Positions 49,571 through 61,090 of a stretch of DNA of 64,000 nt are shown here, piece after piece. Below the pieces are notes generated by a model. It saw nothing but the letters and a program-made list of their open reading frames with translations, searched no databases and had not been told where the DNA came from. The DNA comes from Coriaria nepalensis (Eukaryota; Streptophyta; Magnoliopsida; Cucurbitales; Coriariaceae), in contig CP114493.1 of NCBI GenBank assembly GCA_027186245.1, forward strand, positions 5,463,501 to 5,527,500, given 5' to 3'. A program made the position numbers and the translations under genes. How positions within the stretch are numbered: position 1 is the first letter of the stretch; each line of letters starts with the position of its first letter.

Positions 49571-52529
49571 TAAAGAAAGCACTAACACCATCTCTTTCCA
49601 AAGCATTAGGAGTTGTGCTCTTAGCAACCTACATACTCAGGCAATCCATGAGAATATTTTTCTGACATATATTTACACCAAAGGGAGCCTCCATGAACTA
49701 GATTCTAAATCTTTTTGAAAACAAACGCAGTCTTCATATCATTAAGTTTCCTAAATCCTAACCCACCATTATTTGTATCCTGATAAATACTATCCTAAGA
49801 GATCCAACTGTCCTTTCCTTTGACCATCACGTTTACCATAGAAAACATTTGCAAGAATACGTTCTACATTACAAAGAATTGATTTAGAGGCTGAAGAAGC
49901 AGCTAATAAGTATAACTGGATTGATGAAAGAACATGTGTAATGAAGTTGAAAGTATATGCCAAGTCAATTACATTTTGATCCGATAGGTAAATATTTTAT
50001 GTGATAATATCTTTGTGAAAATATTAACAAGATAATATTTATTATCATAAATGAAAATTATTTATTATTTATCATATTTATTAATTTTATTGAAAATAAT
50101 ATTATATGTTATATAAATACATATTATAATAATAAAGTTCAGTATCTTAAGTTGTATAATCTGAATACTATAATAGAGATTAAAGTCGCTAAAAGCTCTA
50201 AAGATACAAATGTTTTGTTATCGTAGAATCTCAAAAATAGACATTGATTGATTCAAATAGACAAATCATATAGTTCATCATAAAGATACAAATGTAGGAT
50301 GGTTGATCTCACACCTAAGGTTGTTACTGGAATAGCATGATGATTGCGCACGTGTTTAGTAGAGACTAAAAGTGTTGAATGTGATATTTAGATAATTCTC
50401 AATATTAATTAATACTGACTATTAATGAAAATTATCTAGTGATTATTTTATATGTAATCCTCAGACCTGAGACACTATGGTTTCTTGAGTACATGGCTTC
50501 ATGCTTTGACATTATTCTAATTAGGTATGTGCACGGTGTGATTTTGGCACCGTACCGCATCGAAATTTTATGGTGTGGGAGCCCAAAAGTACATCGTATT
50601 TTTATATTTTGGATTGCACATAGCTCCGGTGAATTTAGGTGTGGTTGCGGTGCAGTGTGCAGTTTTAATTCATTTTTTAAAAATTTTTAATGATAAAAAA
50701 ATATTTTTTAGTAGCATAAATAATATAGTAATAGGTGTGCGGTTCAGATATTAGTTTGCTCTACGGATTGAAGGATGCTAGCCTATGAAGTGAGTAATGA
50801 TGTAAAGAAATGAGATTATTAATGCAGTTTAAGACTATCTTGATATAATAATTAAAAAAAAAAGTCAAAATCAGTACATAGACAACAAAATGCATTGCTA
50901 CACATTATTAAGATCTTACACTTTTACAATATATTATCAGTTTAACGTATCATGAAAGTATCAAAATAGGCATTATAAGCATACAAAACAAAATAGATTT
51001 TCGAGATACTCGACGCTTCGAATCAAAGTATCAAACTATATATAATCATATCATCAAAGTATATAAAGTTCATATATTCTTTTACAAAAAAATTCATATT
51101 GCAAAGGCCCCGCACACCGCACCGCACCACATAATTTTTTGAGGGAGGAAACCGACCGCACTGAAATGGGTGGTTCGATCGAATTGTTATGCGGGAAGGT
51201 TGTGAGTGGTCAAGAAGAAATCTATCACTTCCATATTTGGAAATAGATATTATGAATTATATATTTTATTGAATAAGGATTCTATGCATAGTAGTATGGT
51301 ATGAAAAGAGTTTCTATAAATTCATTATCAATATTCAATAAAGATATAATGGTCTATATAATTTATCTATTATGATTTAACAATTAAATCATGCCCTAAG
51401 ACGAATTATGATATTAGCAAGATTGAATGATTGATATTGTAGGCATATATTATAGTCACAACAAGTTCTTTCGGAAGATGGTACTTCTCATCTCCCCGGT
51501 AGTCTTGACAATTTGCTAGAAATCAATCTTGACTTAGAAGTTTAAAGTTATTTAATTATGAGATGATAAAGTTAACTCTTTAAATTAAAATATTATTTTA
51601 AACTAAAAAAATTTAATTTAGAATTATATAAAATCGTAAAATATTTATGAAATCCTCTTTCTGACATGATGCAGAACCTAACCAGTCACACACATAAAGT
51701 TCATAATAACTCATTTAAAGTTTCGTCAGATAAAAAGGTAAAACATACCAAAATAATTTTAGGGTTAAAATTTTAATTTGACTTATTGTTTAACTTTAAG
51801 GTAATTATATATTACTAATTTAATATCATGCAGCTCTGCTAGTACAATTAAATGTGTCATTAATTTAACTAGAAATTAATAAGTCACATATGAAATTTCA
51901 TTTAATTATAAATGTGTCATAAATATTCGTATTAATAATCGGACATTGAAAGGTTAGTGGGTCGAATTATCAATTAGAATTTCATAGGCCAAATTAATCA
52001 AATTGTTAATTAAAATATATATTGGTATAACCCATATAGGTGCCTACCATCATAAGAAAACCTATTGCAATAAGGAAACATTATGTCTAATGATGCCTTA
52101 TAAATAACATCTTAGGGATGACCGAATTCAACAAGCCTCACAACTCCTCTCTTGGCCGAAATTTATAGAAAGAAAATAATCTTTTTCTTTTACTTTCCTG
52201 GAACTTATTGTTTTATGAGTTGAAACTTTAAGTAGAAACTTAATTCTGCAAGACAAATCATGTGAACTAAGATTAGAAGGCGAACACATGAGCGCTTCCC
52301 ATCTCATGAAAGAAGAGTTATGTGTCAAATTATTTAAAAAGAAAGGTATTAATTTTAATCTAATCTTGATTTTAATATTAATGAGATTTACTATGCTTTA
52401 TGTAAATGGATTACATGTGATATAATTGTTGTATAATCGATCTTGCTAGAAATTATGCATGCGATGATACGATCCGAATAAATTTTAAATACTATTGCAA
52501 CTATGTTTATCTTTTATTTGCATCCCAAT
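49571..52529. other. AT-rich intergenic DNA with repeat remnants
   Basis: The LINE fragment may extend some way into the left edge. A possible foldback element spans 50525-51190. The right part (from about 51400) may hold the 5' LTR of the copia remnant, judged only from the primer-binding-site-like text at 52541. No host gene. Confidence 0.4.
50525..51190. repeat. Possible foldback element with GCGGTGC-rich ends
   Basis: The left end contains TTAGGTGTGGTTGCGGTGCA and GTGTGCAG (about 50635-50663). The right end, read on the minus strand, contains TTATGTGGTGCGGTGCGG and TGTGCGG (about 51113-51138). The two imperfect GC-rich inverted arms enclose AT-rich DNA. Possibly a hAT-like MITE; no protein coding. 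Confidence 0.3.
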
Positions 52530-54330
52530 ATTTCCTAACAATCGTATCCGAGCATATGTCATATCGGAAAAACATATTTGTTTTATGATTTTGATGCATT
52601 TAATGGATTGTTCTTGGAATTTCACATCATGCGATGATGCTTGCGGTGCGCTGTTGGGTGGCGATGCAGCCCGCGCAGTGGTGGCACCCCATGGGCTAAT
52701 GCGAGAGTTCGTGGTGGCCGCAGCGAGTGTCGTTGTGGAAACCCTAATTGTATTATGTTTCATTTTGTATTACTTTCCTAAAATGTAATCTTTCAATTAA
52801 TTAATTAAAGTTTGATTTTAATTGGATAATATATTTGATGATAATGTATGATAAAATAATATAAATTATTTTTATGCATTTTTATTATTTATTAAATATG
52901 GAATTAAATTACAGTAAATAGTTTTTAGTGAATTCATTTGGAAATTTAATTTGGCATATTTCCTAAGTTTAGAAGTGGATCTAAAATAAGAAACTTTCTA
53001 ACATAATAAATATTATTTTTGAAATGACTTGATTAGGAAACTTTTTTAAGGAAAGTTTACGTTTTTGGCATATTTCCTTAAAGAGTTAAGAAAAATTTTT
53101 TGATTATTTTCTTGTGCTATCAAATGATTAAAATGAACTAAACAAAAGTTTACTCGTTTGTATTCCATGAACATGCATCAAGAAATAAAACAAGAAATAA
53201 TATATGAATAATTAAAATTATTTCAACATATTTGGGGGAGATATCAAAAAATTTATGCGACTTTTGAAATTTTTGGTAGATAGTATTTTCTTCGTATTTG
53301 CTTATATTCTTGTGTTTTGTTTTTATGTGTTATGTAGTTTGAGATGTTTGATAAACTGAAATTAATTCTTAAACAAAATAAATTTGTTAGAGTCAATTTT
53401 ACGGATTGGTATAGAAGTCAGAGAATTGTTTTCAATATGTGTACTTGTATAATATTCTAAATCAGAGGGTCATGTCTATTCCTCTTGAGGGATCATATAG
53501 TGAAATTGTAGATGCATGAAACAAGTGGTTGGAGTAAGACAATAAAGTGCAAAACATATGCTTACATCAATAATTGTTGAGCTCCAGGTTGATTATGGCA
53601 AATTGTTGAGATCATCAATAACTTTAAAATAATATGTGGGGATGATAATCAAAAGGATAGCTATGAGTTATCCAAGACATTATTCCACACAAAAATGACT
53701 GAAGACACATTTGTTAGTGAATATATGCATGAGATGATTGTTTATATTGACGAGCTAGAGAATCTAGGCTCGAAAATAGATACTCGGCCGATGATTTACT
53801 TAGTATTACTATCACTCATTGATTCGTTCACTCCGTTTGTTCGCAACTGTCAGATGGTTAAAGTTTACATAAACTTGTAAGAGTTTCATGAGTGCGTGAA
53901 AATACTGGAGGAGTTCATCAAGAAAATCAAAGAGAAAAAATGTTTCAATAATCGAGAACCTGAACATTGGAAGAAATATTGCAAGAAGTGTCTTGCGAAT
54001 CTCAAAAGGCATATTAATGCCATTTCAAATTTGTTCATGGTTGAGGTTAATATTTCTTTTAATGATTTATCTATTTGGGTATTAAATACCAATTGTAGTT
54101 CTTACATTTGTAATAATATGTAGAACTTAAGAAATATACAAATTCTAGAAAAAAAGTGAAATGGATCTACAAGCTGGAAATGAAGTAAGAGTTGATATTT
54201 TAGTTGTTGACACTTATAATTTAGTTTTGCTTTCGACTTTGAGTTGGATTTAAGACATTGTTATTAAAAATTATATTCCAACGATAAACACTGTAATGGA
54301 AAAAGGGGTTTTCTTTTTAATCAAGTCTTT
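52530..54330 (+). mobile_element. Ty1/copia retrotransposon remnant (PBS and gag region only)
   Basis: CCTAACA at 52534-52540 followed by ATCGTATCCGAGC (52541-52553) resembles the LTR end plus initiator-tRNA-Met primer-binding site (TGGTATCAGAGC) of copia elements. A gag-like region follows from 53344. No integrase or reverse transcriptase follows before the TBR-type gene starts, so the 3' part is deleted. Boundaries are approximate. Confidence 0.55.
53344..54123 (+). pseudogene. Ty1/copia gag with protease start, broken
   Basis: Readable pieces: KLILKQNKFVRVNFTDWYRS (53353-53412), SYELSKTLFHTKMTEDTFVS (near 53660-53720), then YIDELENLG and FTPFVRN, a zinc-knuckle relic (EPEHWKKYCKKC) and a protease-like start (WVLNTNCSSYICNNM, where active elements have a D-T-G-type motif). 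Stops at 53877-53879 and 54121 and frame changes upstream show decay. Confidence 0.7.
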
Positions 54331-54589
54331 AAGAATTTTTTTTAAAACTTATTGTACGTTAGTCGTGGGGTAGTTAGGAGATTATAATGACGGTCCTAAA
54401 ACCGAAAATGTATTTTCCAAACTGCGTTCCAAAGTCCAAACTGCAAACCTAATGGCACACACATGACGGCAGTGGCATTTCAGTAATATGTGGAAAATAA
54501 GGGGCATATTCGTGTCAATATTTTACCGTAGATTTCTCCTTGGTTGTTCTTCACCGAATCCTAAAAATGACAAACGTCTTCGAAATCTC

Positions 54590-54713
54590 CACTCTCTCTC
54601 TCTCTAAACACTTCCATAGTTCCATTCACTTTAAGACTTGGATCCGCTACCAGCCTACCACCATCTCTCTCTCTCTCTTTCTCGCTCTCTTTCTCTCTTT
54701 TTCTCTCTCTCTA
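54590..54713 (+). repeat. CT-rich leader microsatellites
   Basis: Several (CT)n/(TCTT)n runs just upstream of the TBR-type start codon, probably in its 5' UTR. CT-rich leaders are common in plant genes. Confidence 0.7.
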
Positions 54714-54762
54714 ACAGCGAAACAGAGAGAAGGAAAAAGACCCTGAAACATCTTCTCCTTCA

Positions 54763-56984
54763 ATGGCGGATGCAATAAAATACCAGACCATCTATGGCGG
54801 CGGAACTCAGCTCTCAGACATTAAGAGCCTCTTCTCCATCTTCAAAGCCCGAAGAACAGTAGCGTTCGCTTATGGGTTAATGTTCGCTTTCGTCCTCTTC
54901 ACCGCTTTCTTGATCATGAACCCTTCTTCCTCTTCCTCCTCATTCTCTCCCCTGTTTTCCAACATTTTCACTTCTACATCTACTTCCACTTCTAATCATT
55001 CTCCTGATTCTGACAGATCTCATTTTTCTTCAATCTACTCTTACTTCTTCCCTAACACTTCTTCACCGCAAGAATTTTCCACACAGTCCCCAAATTTTAC
55101 TAGATCTAGTAACACCACATTCCCCTTACCATTCATGGATAAAAATCTAACTTCGAATCCAGATCGAGGTGAAGTAATGAAGACAAACGAGACCATAAAT
55201 TCCTCTCCTCAACCACCAATCTTACCACCTTCCCCTTCAAGCTTGCTTAATGGAACCCCCATTGTGAAAAATCAGACTCAGAAAGCAGAGGATTCTTATA
55301 AATCAGAAGCTCTGAAGCCAAATCGGACTATAACTACGGACCCAAAACCTCCCGTTGCGTCGAATCAAAGCGGTGGTTTGTCGGTTACACCGAGTTCTTC
55401 AGATAAGCGAGTAAGTGCTTCGAATTTAACGGTTTCGTTTTCGAGTAAGAAACCAGGTAATAAGACGACGAATTCAGGGGTGTCGGTGAAACAGGGGAAT
55501 GATGATTTAAGGGAGGCTTTGATGAAGTGCAATTTGTATGATGGTGAATGGGTTAGAGACGATTCCTACCCTCTTTACAAACCTGGGTCTTGTCCTTTAA
55601 TCGATGAGCAATTTGATTGTGTTCTTAATGGCAGACCTGATCATGATTATCATAAACTCAAATGGAAGCCTAAGGGCTGCACTATTCCAAGGTAATATCT
55701 TCAACTTTCTGGGTTCTGTTTTTTTATTTGTGGGATTGTGACTTTAACTGAGTTATTGGAATCAGATTGGATGGCAGTAAGATGTTGAAAATGATAAGAG
55801 GAAAGAGGCTGGTTTTTGTTGGAGATTCACTGAATAGGAATATGTGGGAATCACTAGTTTGCATACTAAGAAACTCGGTCAAAGATAAAAGCCGAGTTTT
55901 TGAAGCCCATGGAAGACATTCTTTTAGAGGGGAAGCTGCATATTCTTTCATATTCAAAGTATGTTTAGCTAATCCTTAGCTTTCTCCAACTTAATTATAT
56001 ACTACTTAATTACACCGCCCTTTTGTTGCTTTTATAGATTTATTTGGCATATCTAATTTTTAATGAATGGATTTATGTATAGGATTATGACTGCTCGGTT
56101 GAGTTCTTCGTGTCACCCTTTTTGGTCCAAGAATGGGAAGTGAAGGGGAAAAACGGACCAAAGAAAGAAACTCTCCGTCTCGATTTAGTAGGGAGAGCTT
56201 CCGATCAGTATAAAACCGCAGATATTATCGTGTTCAACACTGGTCACTGGTGGACCCACGATAAAACCTCAAAAGGGTATATTATAAGCTTCGAGTCTGG
56301 TTTTCATTTCAGGTTTGCTTTCTCTTATTTGCTTAACCCTGTTTTTTGTCTAAAATTCCAGGGAAGATTATTACCAAGAAGGTAGCCATGTATATAAAGA
56401 ATTGCATGTTCTTGAGGCTTTTCGGAAAGCCTTAACCACATGGGGAAGATGGATTGATTCCCATGTCAATCCATTCAAGTCTACGGTTTTCTTTCGTGGC
56501 TACTCCGCTTCCCATTTCAGGTAAAGTCTATTTGGCCAAAACTGCAGTTTCAAATTGTAAATCAAACAAACTCGACTCATCATAAGGACCCATTTGTTTA
56601 TTGTGCAGTGGGGGTCAGTGGAATTCGGGCGGGTCATGTGACAGAGAGACAGAACCAATAAAGAACTTGACATATCTTAGACCATACCCGGCTAAAATGA
56701 CTGTTTTGGAGAAGGTACTAAAAGGGATGAAGACTCGAGTCAGATACCTTAATGTCACAACAATGACGGATTTCCGGAAGGATGGTCACCCTTCTTTGTA
56801 CCGGAAACGGAACCAATCCGAAGTGGACCAGATAGTTCCATTGATGTTTCAAGATTGCAGTCATTGGTGTCTTCCGGGAGTTCCTGATGCGTGGAATGAA
56901 GTTCTCTACGCCGAGCTGTTGATAAAACAGAAGCAGAAGCAACAACAGCAACAGCAACAGCAACAGTTACAGAAACAACCGTAA
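54763..56984 (+). CDS. TBR: TBR/TBL-type polysaccharide O-acetyltransferase
   Basis: Golgi type II membrane protein of the TRICHOME BIREFRINGENCE family, which O-acetylates cell-wall polysaccharides. Five exons: 54763-55691, 55766-55958, 56083-56276, 56362-56520 and 56609-56984; 616 aa. Start [14 protein letters not shown]; transmembrane segment about residues 34-53; then a ~200-residue Ser/Pro/Asn-rich stem with many N-glycosylation sequons. The TBL domain starts at [17 protein letters not shown]. The catalytic GDS motif is [10 protein letters not shown] (S331), and the DxxH motif is [19 protein letters not shown] (from about residue 574). The long stem fits the TBR/TBL1/TBL2 clade. The neighbouring HAT14-type gene recalls Arabidopsis TBR-HAT14 adjacency, hence the symbol; TBL1 is the alternative. 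Unusual: a C-terminal poly-Gln tail of about nine consecutive Gln within a Gln/Lys run. Confidence 0.9.
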
Positions 56985-58620
56985 GGTGAAAAAGGAAAGG
57001 GTACATAAATCTTTTTATTACACTTGATAGAAACCATACAGATGATATTGGCAGTTGATGAGGACAACCGTAAGGTGACCAAATATTTTTATATAATATT
57101 TATATGTAAGAATGAATATAGAAGCATTTTAAAATTGCAAGAAAATTGAAACAAAAATGAATATAAATTTGTAAATTGTATAACCTAATTATTTTTAGTC
57201 ACAATTTTTGAAATATTATTTATTTTTTTTAATTATTACAAGTTGTAGTTAAATATAGTTAGGTAATATATATTCATTGCTGGTCAAATCTAATAGTCAA
57301 TTAAAAAAGCAAATTTGGTCATTTTCCAATTAACGTTAATGGCTAAAAAAACGAAAAAGAAGCCCGACAATGGAATCTTGAATCTTCCAATCCCTATCTA
57401 CTACTATATACTAAAATAAATATCGATAAATTAATATAATTAGAATAAAAATAAATTATTAAATTATTAAAAATATTAAAAAATTATTAATTTATCAAAT
57501 TATATATTATACCTAACCCTATAATTTTATAATTATTTTTTTCTTGGGCCCAAATTAATATTAAACTTAAAAAAGAGTCCATCGAAAAAAGACTGCATGG
57601 AGACGATTTTCCGCGTCGTTTAGTTGCTGAGAGAGAACACAATAATTCTAAATTGGGTCTGGGCCCAATATTCCGATGTGCATGGCCCAAAGGAACAAGC
57701 CCAGTCTAGAAAATTTATTCTCCAACAAGTATCTGTACAGTGTGCCTGCGTGTGAAGTCATAACGATCAGATTCTAGTTGTTGGAACACTCAACTACTTC
57801 CCACCACAGTTACTAGAACGGTATGTCCGGACATCGGACATAGAATTGAAATTTGGGTTAAAAAATTAGAATTATGGGGTCAAATTTTAAAATTTCAATC
57901 CAAGCATCCAAACGCGCCCTTATTTACTTCAAGTACATACGACACCAACAATGACTTCTCTCTAGTTTCACCTGAACAATCATTTGTTACATATTTTGTT
58001 CTTTTCCTTTTTCTTCTTTCTTCAAGTTATTAGCCAACAATCGTGCATATTACTTATTAGTTCTTGAATATTCAATATATTCGTTCTTGAAAAATCTAAA
58101 ACATGATCATCATATGGTTTGACTTCCTTGTTCCAAGTAATAATATGCATTAGTATCTTCATAATCCACAATGAAGAAGATAGGATATAATTTCTAATAA
58201 TGAAATGAAATGTGTCTTTACGAGTAAAGACAAATCTTCTTGAGTTTCTCATCATCAATCATAATAAAACAATCAATATATCAATCACCCTTTCAACTAA
58301 TTAGGCCCCTCTATTTCAACTTCCTAAGCTACATGGCCAATAATTAATGAAGAGAGATATTAATCAAGAGAAAGAAACGAGAAATTCCCGAATAAATATA
58401 ATTCATGTATTATTCTCGTAATTGATAAATTAAATTTATATTATTTAATATAATTAAATATAAATTTACGAGAATAACACAAATTATATTTCTCGGGAAA
58501 GAATCTCTCCAAAAGCAACTCATATATAGAGACAAAAATGACCCAAATCCAAGAAACCCAAGAAGGCCAAGCCAAAAATATTTACAAAGAACAAAAGTCG
58601 ATCAACATTAATATTATTCA
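56985..58620. other. Convergent intergenic spacer
   Basis: AT-rich, 3' flanks of the TBR-type and HD-Zip genes. It contains an isolated cluster of site II elements (57545-57689) with no recognisable gene beside it. Short open frames are not convincing. Confidence 0.5.
57545..57689. promoter_or_regulatory. Cluster of TGGGCC (site II-like) elements without an adjacent gene
   Basis: TGGGCC at 57545-57550 and 57660-57665 and GGCCCA at 57684-57689, with further GCCCA/TGGGT half-sites between and after them. Such clusters normally lie close upstream of a housekeeping gene. Here both flanking genes end towards this region. Confidence 0.4.
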
Positions 58621-60021
58621 TCATGACGCAGGTTGGTGAGTTTGAGAAGAAGAATATGGGAATATTATAGGTTTACCAAGCTGGCACGTGGTATGTTTGG
58701 TGGCAGCTGCGGCAGAAGCAGTGGTTGTGGCGGTGGCGGTGGCAGCAGTGGTGGTGGTGGTGGCGACTCGCTCACAAGAGGGGCACATGGTAAGAGTAGT
58801 GGCAGGAAGTTGCATGTAAAAAGGCTGAGAAGTTTTCAAAGCTCTTAACTCTTGTAGTTCTTTTTGTAACCTCCGATTCTCTTCTGTCAGTGTCTCACAG
58901 CATCTCTTTAAATACTCACAATCTACCTCTGTCTGCTTCAACTTTGTCCTGTCGTTACGCATAATATTACACTAATTAACATTACAGTTATTAATCTTAT
59001 TTATTATTATTATTATTAATGAAAGTTATAAAAATCAAATTATAAAGGCATTAATTACCTTGCTCTTCGGTTTTGAAACCATACTTCTACTTGGCGAGGA
59101 CGAAGATTCAACTGCTTTGCCAGTGCAAGTTTCTGCTTCTGCATGTTTTAGAACAGTGACCAAATCAAGATTAAGTCATGATTAAGAATTAATATGTTCA
59201 TTGATTAAGGAAACATTAATAAATGTTACTACGTACAGGATTGAGAGTGCTGTGTTCTTTGAAGCTCTCTTCAAGAAAAGCAGACTGTTCTTTAGACAGT
59301 CTGAGTTTCTTCCGAGTCGACCCGTTTTCTTCATCATCACTCGCTCTGGAACTTGCTCTCTCACTCTCAAACTGATCCATGTCTCTCTTGTTTCTTCCTC
59401 CTCCTCCTCCGACACCACCTCCATTTCCGACAACAAAAATATCCATCTGGAACGACGACACAGCGCTGTTAGGTGACGACATGTCGGCTCCTTTATCCTC
59501 AGTACCCTGATCATCCTCCCCAGCCTCCACCCCCACTCCCGGCAACCGGTTCACATCTAACCCCCTCCCTTGTCCCTCACTCGAACCCCGTTCCGTCATC
59601 ACTGCAACATCAGAAACCCGGTTTAGAACTTCAAATCCAATAAATAAATAAGTAAATATAAAGGTTTTTGACAAGTGGGTGTATTATTACAGTTATCTGC
59701 CAGCCACGGAAAAGGAAGGTGAGAATTAATAGAAGACGAGGTACGATGAACCGGAGCTAAAGGTAAGAGATTGAGCTGCTGAACTGGTGGATCTCGGTCG
59801 TCGTCGTCATCATCGAAATCATCGTCGTCGTCAGAACATTGACGGGTCTCCCGTTTGTCAGCGGACGAGTCTAAAGATCCGAAACCAGTACCCAAACCCA
59901 TGCAAAACATTCCAACATCCTTACTGTTGCTTTTATTTTCCGCCATCTTGATCGTCTTGTGGTTCTTGTCGAGAAACTGGAACGGCTTAGGTCCATCTCC
60001 GAGGCTTAAAGCTAACTCCAT
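58621..60021 (-). CDS. HAT14: HD-Zip class II transcription factor, HAT14-like
   Basis: Nuclear DNA-binding repressor. Four exons: 59691-60021, 59237-59601, 59059-59138 and 58621-58948; 367 aa. The N-terminus MELALSLGD carries an LxLxL EAR repression motif. An Asp-rich stretch ([12 protein letters not shown]) follows around residues 69-80. Homeodomain about 206-262: [18 protein letters not shown], then the recognition helix [19 protein letters not shown]. The leucine zipper ([20 protein letters not shown]) runs to about residue 300, and the class II redox signature CPSCE is at 314-318. A Thr/Ala low-complexity tract (TTTTTAATATATTT) follows it. The start, KRDMD segment and [17 protein letters not shown] match HAT14 as I remember it. 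Class II genes are typically shade- and auxin-responsive. Confidence 0.93.
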
Positions 60022-60265
60022 TTATGGACGCTTCCGTCGAAGAAAAAACACAGATCAGAGCTTTGAATGAGAGATAAAAAGTGGGGGAGCTTAGGGTTCT
60101 TTAAAAAGACACGAACTGCATTTAAACCCCATTTTAAATGCAACCACACAGAACACGAACACAAAAGAATTCTCCTCCCAACACCTCTTTTTTTTTTTCC
60201 CCCCCCTTCTTGCCCCTCTCTCTCCTCTCTTTCTCTCACCGACAACAAATCTAGATTGACAAGCG

Positions 60266-60271
60266 CACGTG
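60266..60271. promoter_or_regulatory. G-box upstream of the HD-Zip II gene
   Basis: CACGTG about 245 bp upstream of the start codon. PIF and other bHLH factors bind G-boxes in promoters of some HD-Zip II genes during shade response (family knowledge). One six-base site alone is weak evidence. Confidence 0.4.
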
Positions 60272-61031
60272 AAAATATTTAATTCTACACCGTTTCTTAC
60301 ATGAGAACAGAGATTAATGTATATAGAGTATATAGTATATAATATAATATAGAATGAAACGAGATCTAATAGACTGACTTATATATTATTTTTATAAATT
60401 AATAAATAATTTTAAATATATATAATATTATTTTTATTTATTAAATTATAAAAATAATATTTATATAATTAAATATTCTATTCAAAGAAAAAAATTGTAA
60501 AAAATCAATTCACACGTTTAGTTTATGATTTGATTCTAATTTTAGTCTAATTCAAATAATTAGATGTGAATTATATAATATAATGATAAAAATAGTAGAT
60601 GTCAGGATAATCCGCAGCTGCCAATTATTGCTTACAACGCACATGAGATATCGATGAAAATTAATACATTAAATATTACATTAAAATTTGTTTGTTTTTT
60701 TGAATTAATGCCTGAAAAAAAGAAAAAAAAAATTCATTCTATACCCACCACACAAACAAGGACCAGTCCGTAGTTATGATATCTATAAACAAAATGATTA
60801 AACACATCCAACGGCTCTGTTTATTTGTATATTTAATTAATTAATTAATTATTTATTTATTTATTATCAATTAAAAACTGATGAATATAATTGTAAATTA
60901 ATTAATTGTTGGTCTTACCAAACACAATAGAGAATCAATTATACTCCCCATTAACATTGTTAAAATGATTAATATCATCAAAATCTATAAATATCCTATT
61001 TTTCTTGTCTCCTAAGAAAATAATTTATATA

Positions 61032-61032
<1 letters not shown>

Positions 61033-61089
<57 letters not shown>

Positions 61090-61090
61090 T
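61033..61090. repeat. (TAA)n microsatellite
   Basis: About 18 uninterrupted TAA/AAT units. Confidence 0.95.
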
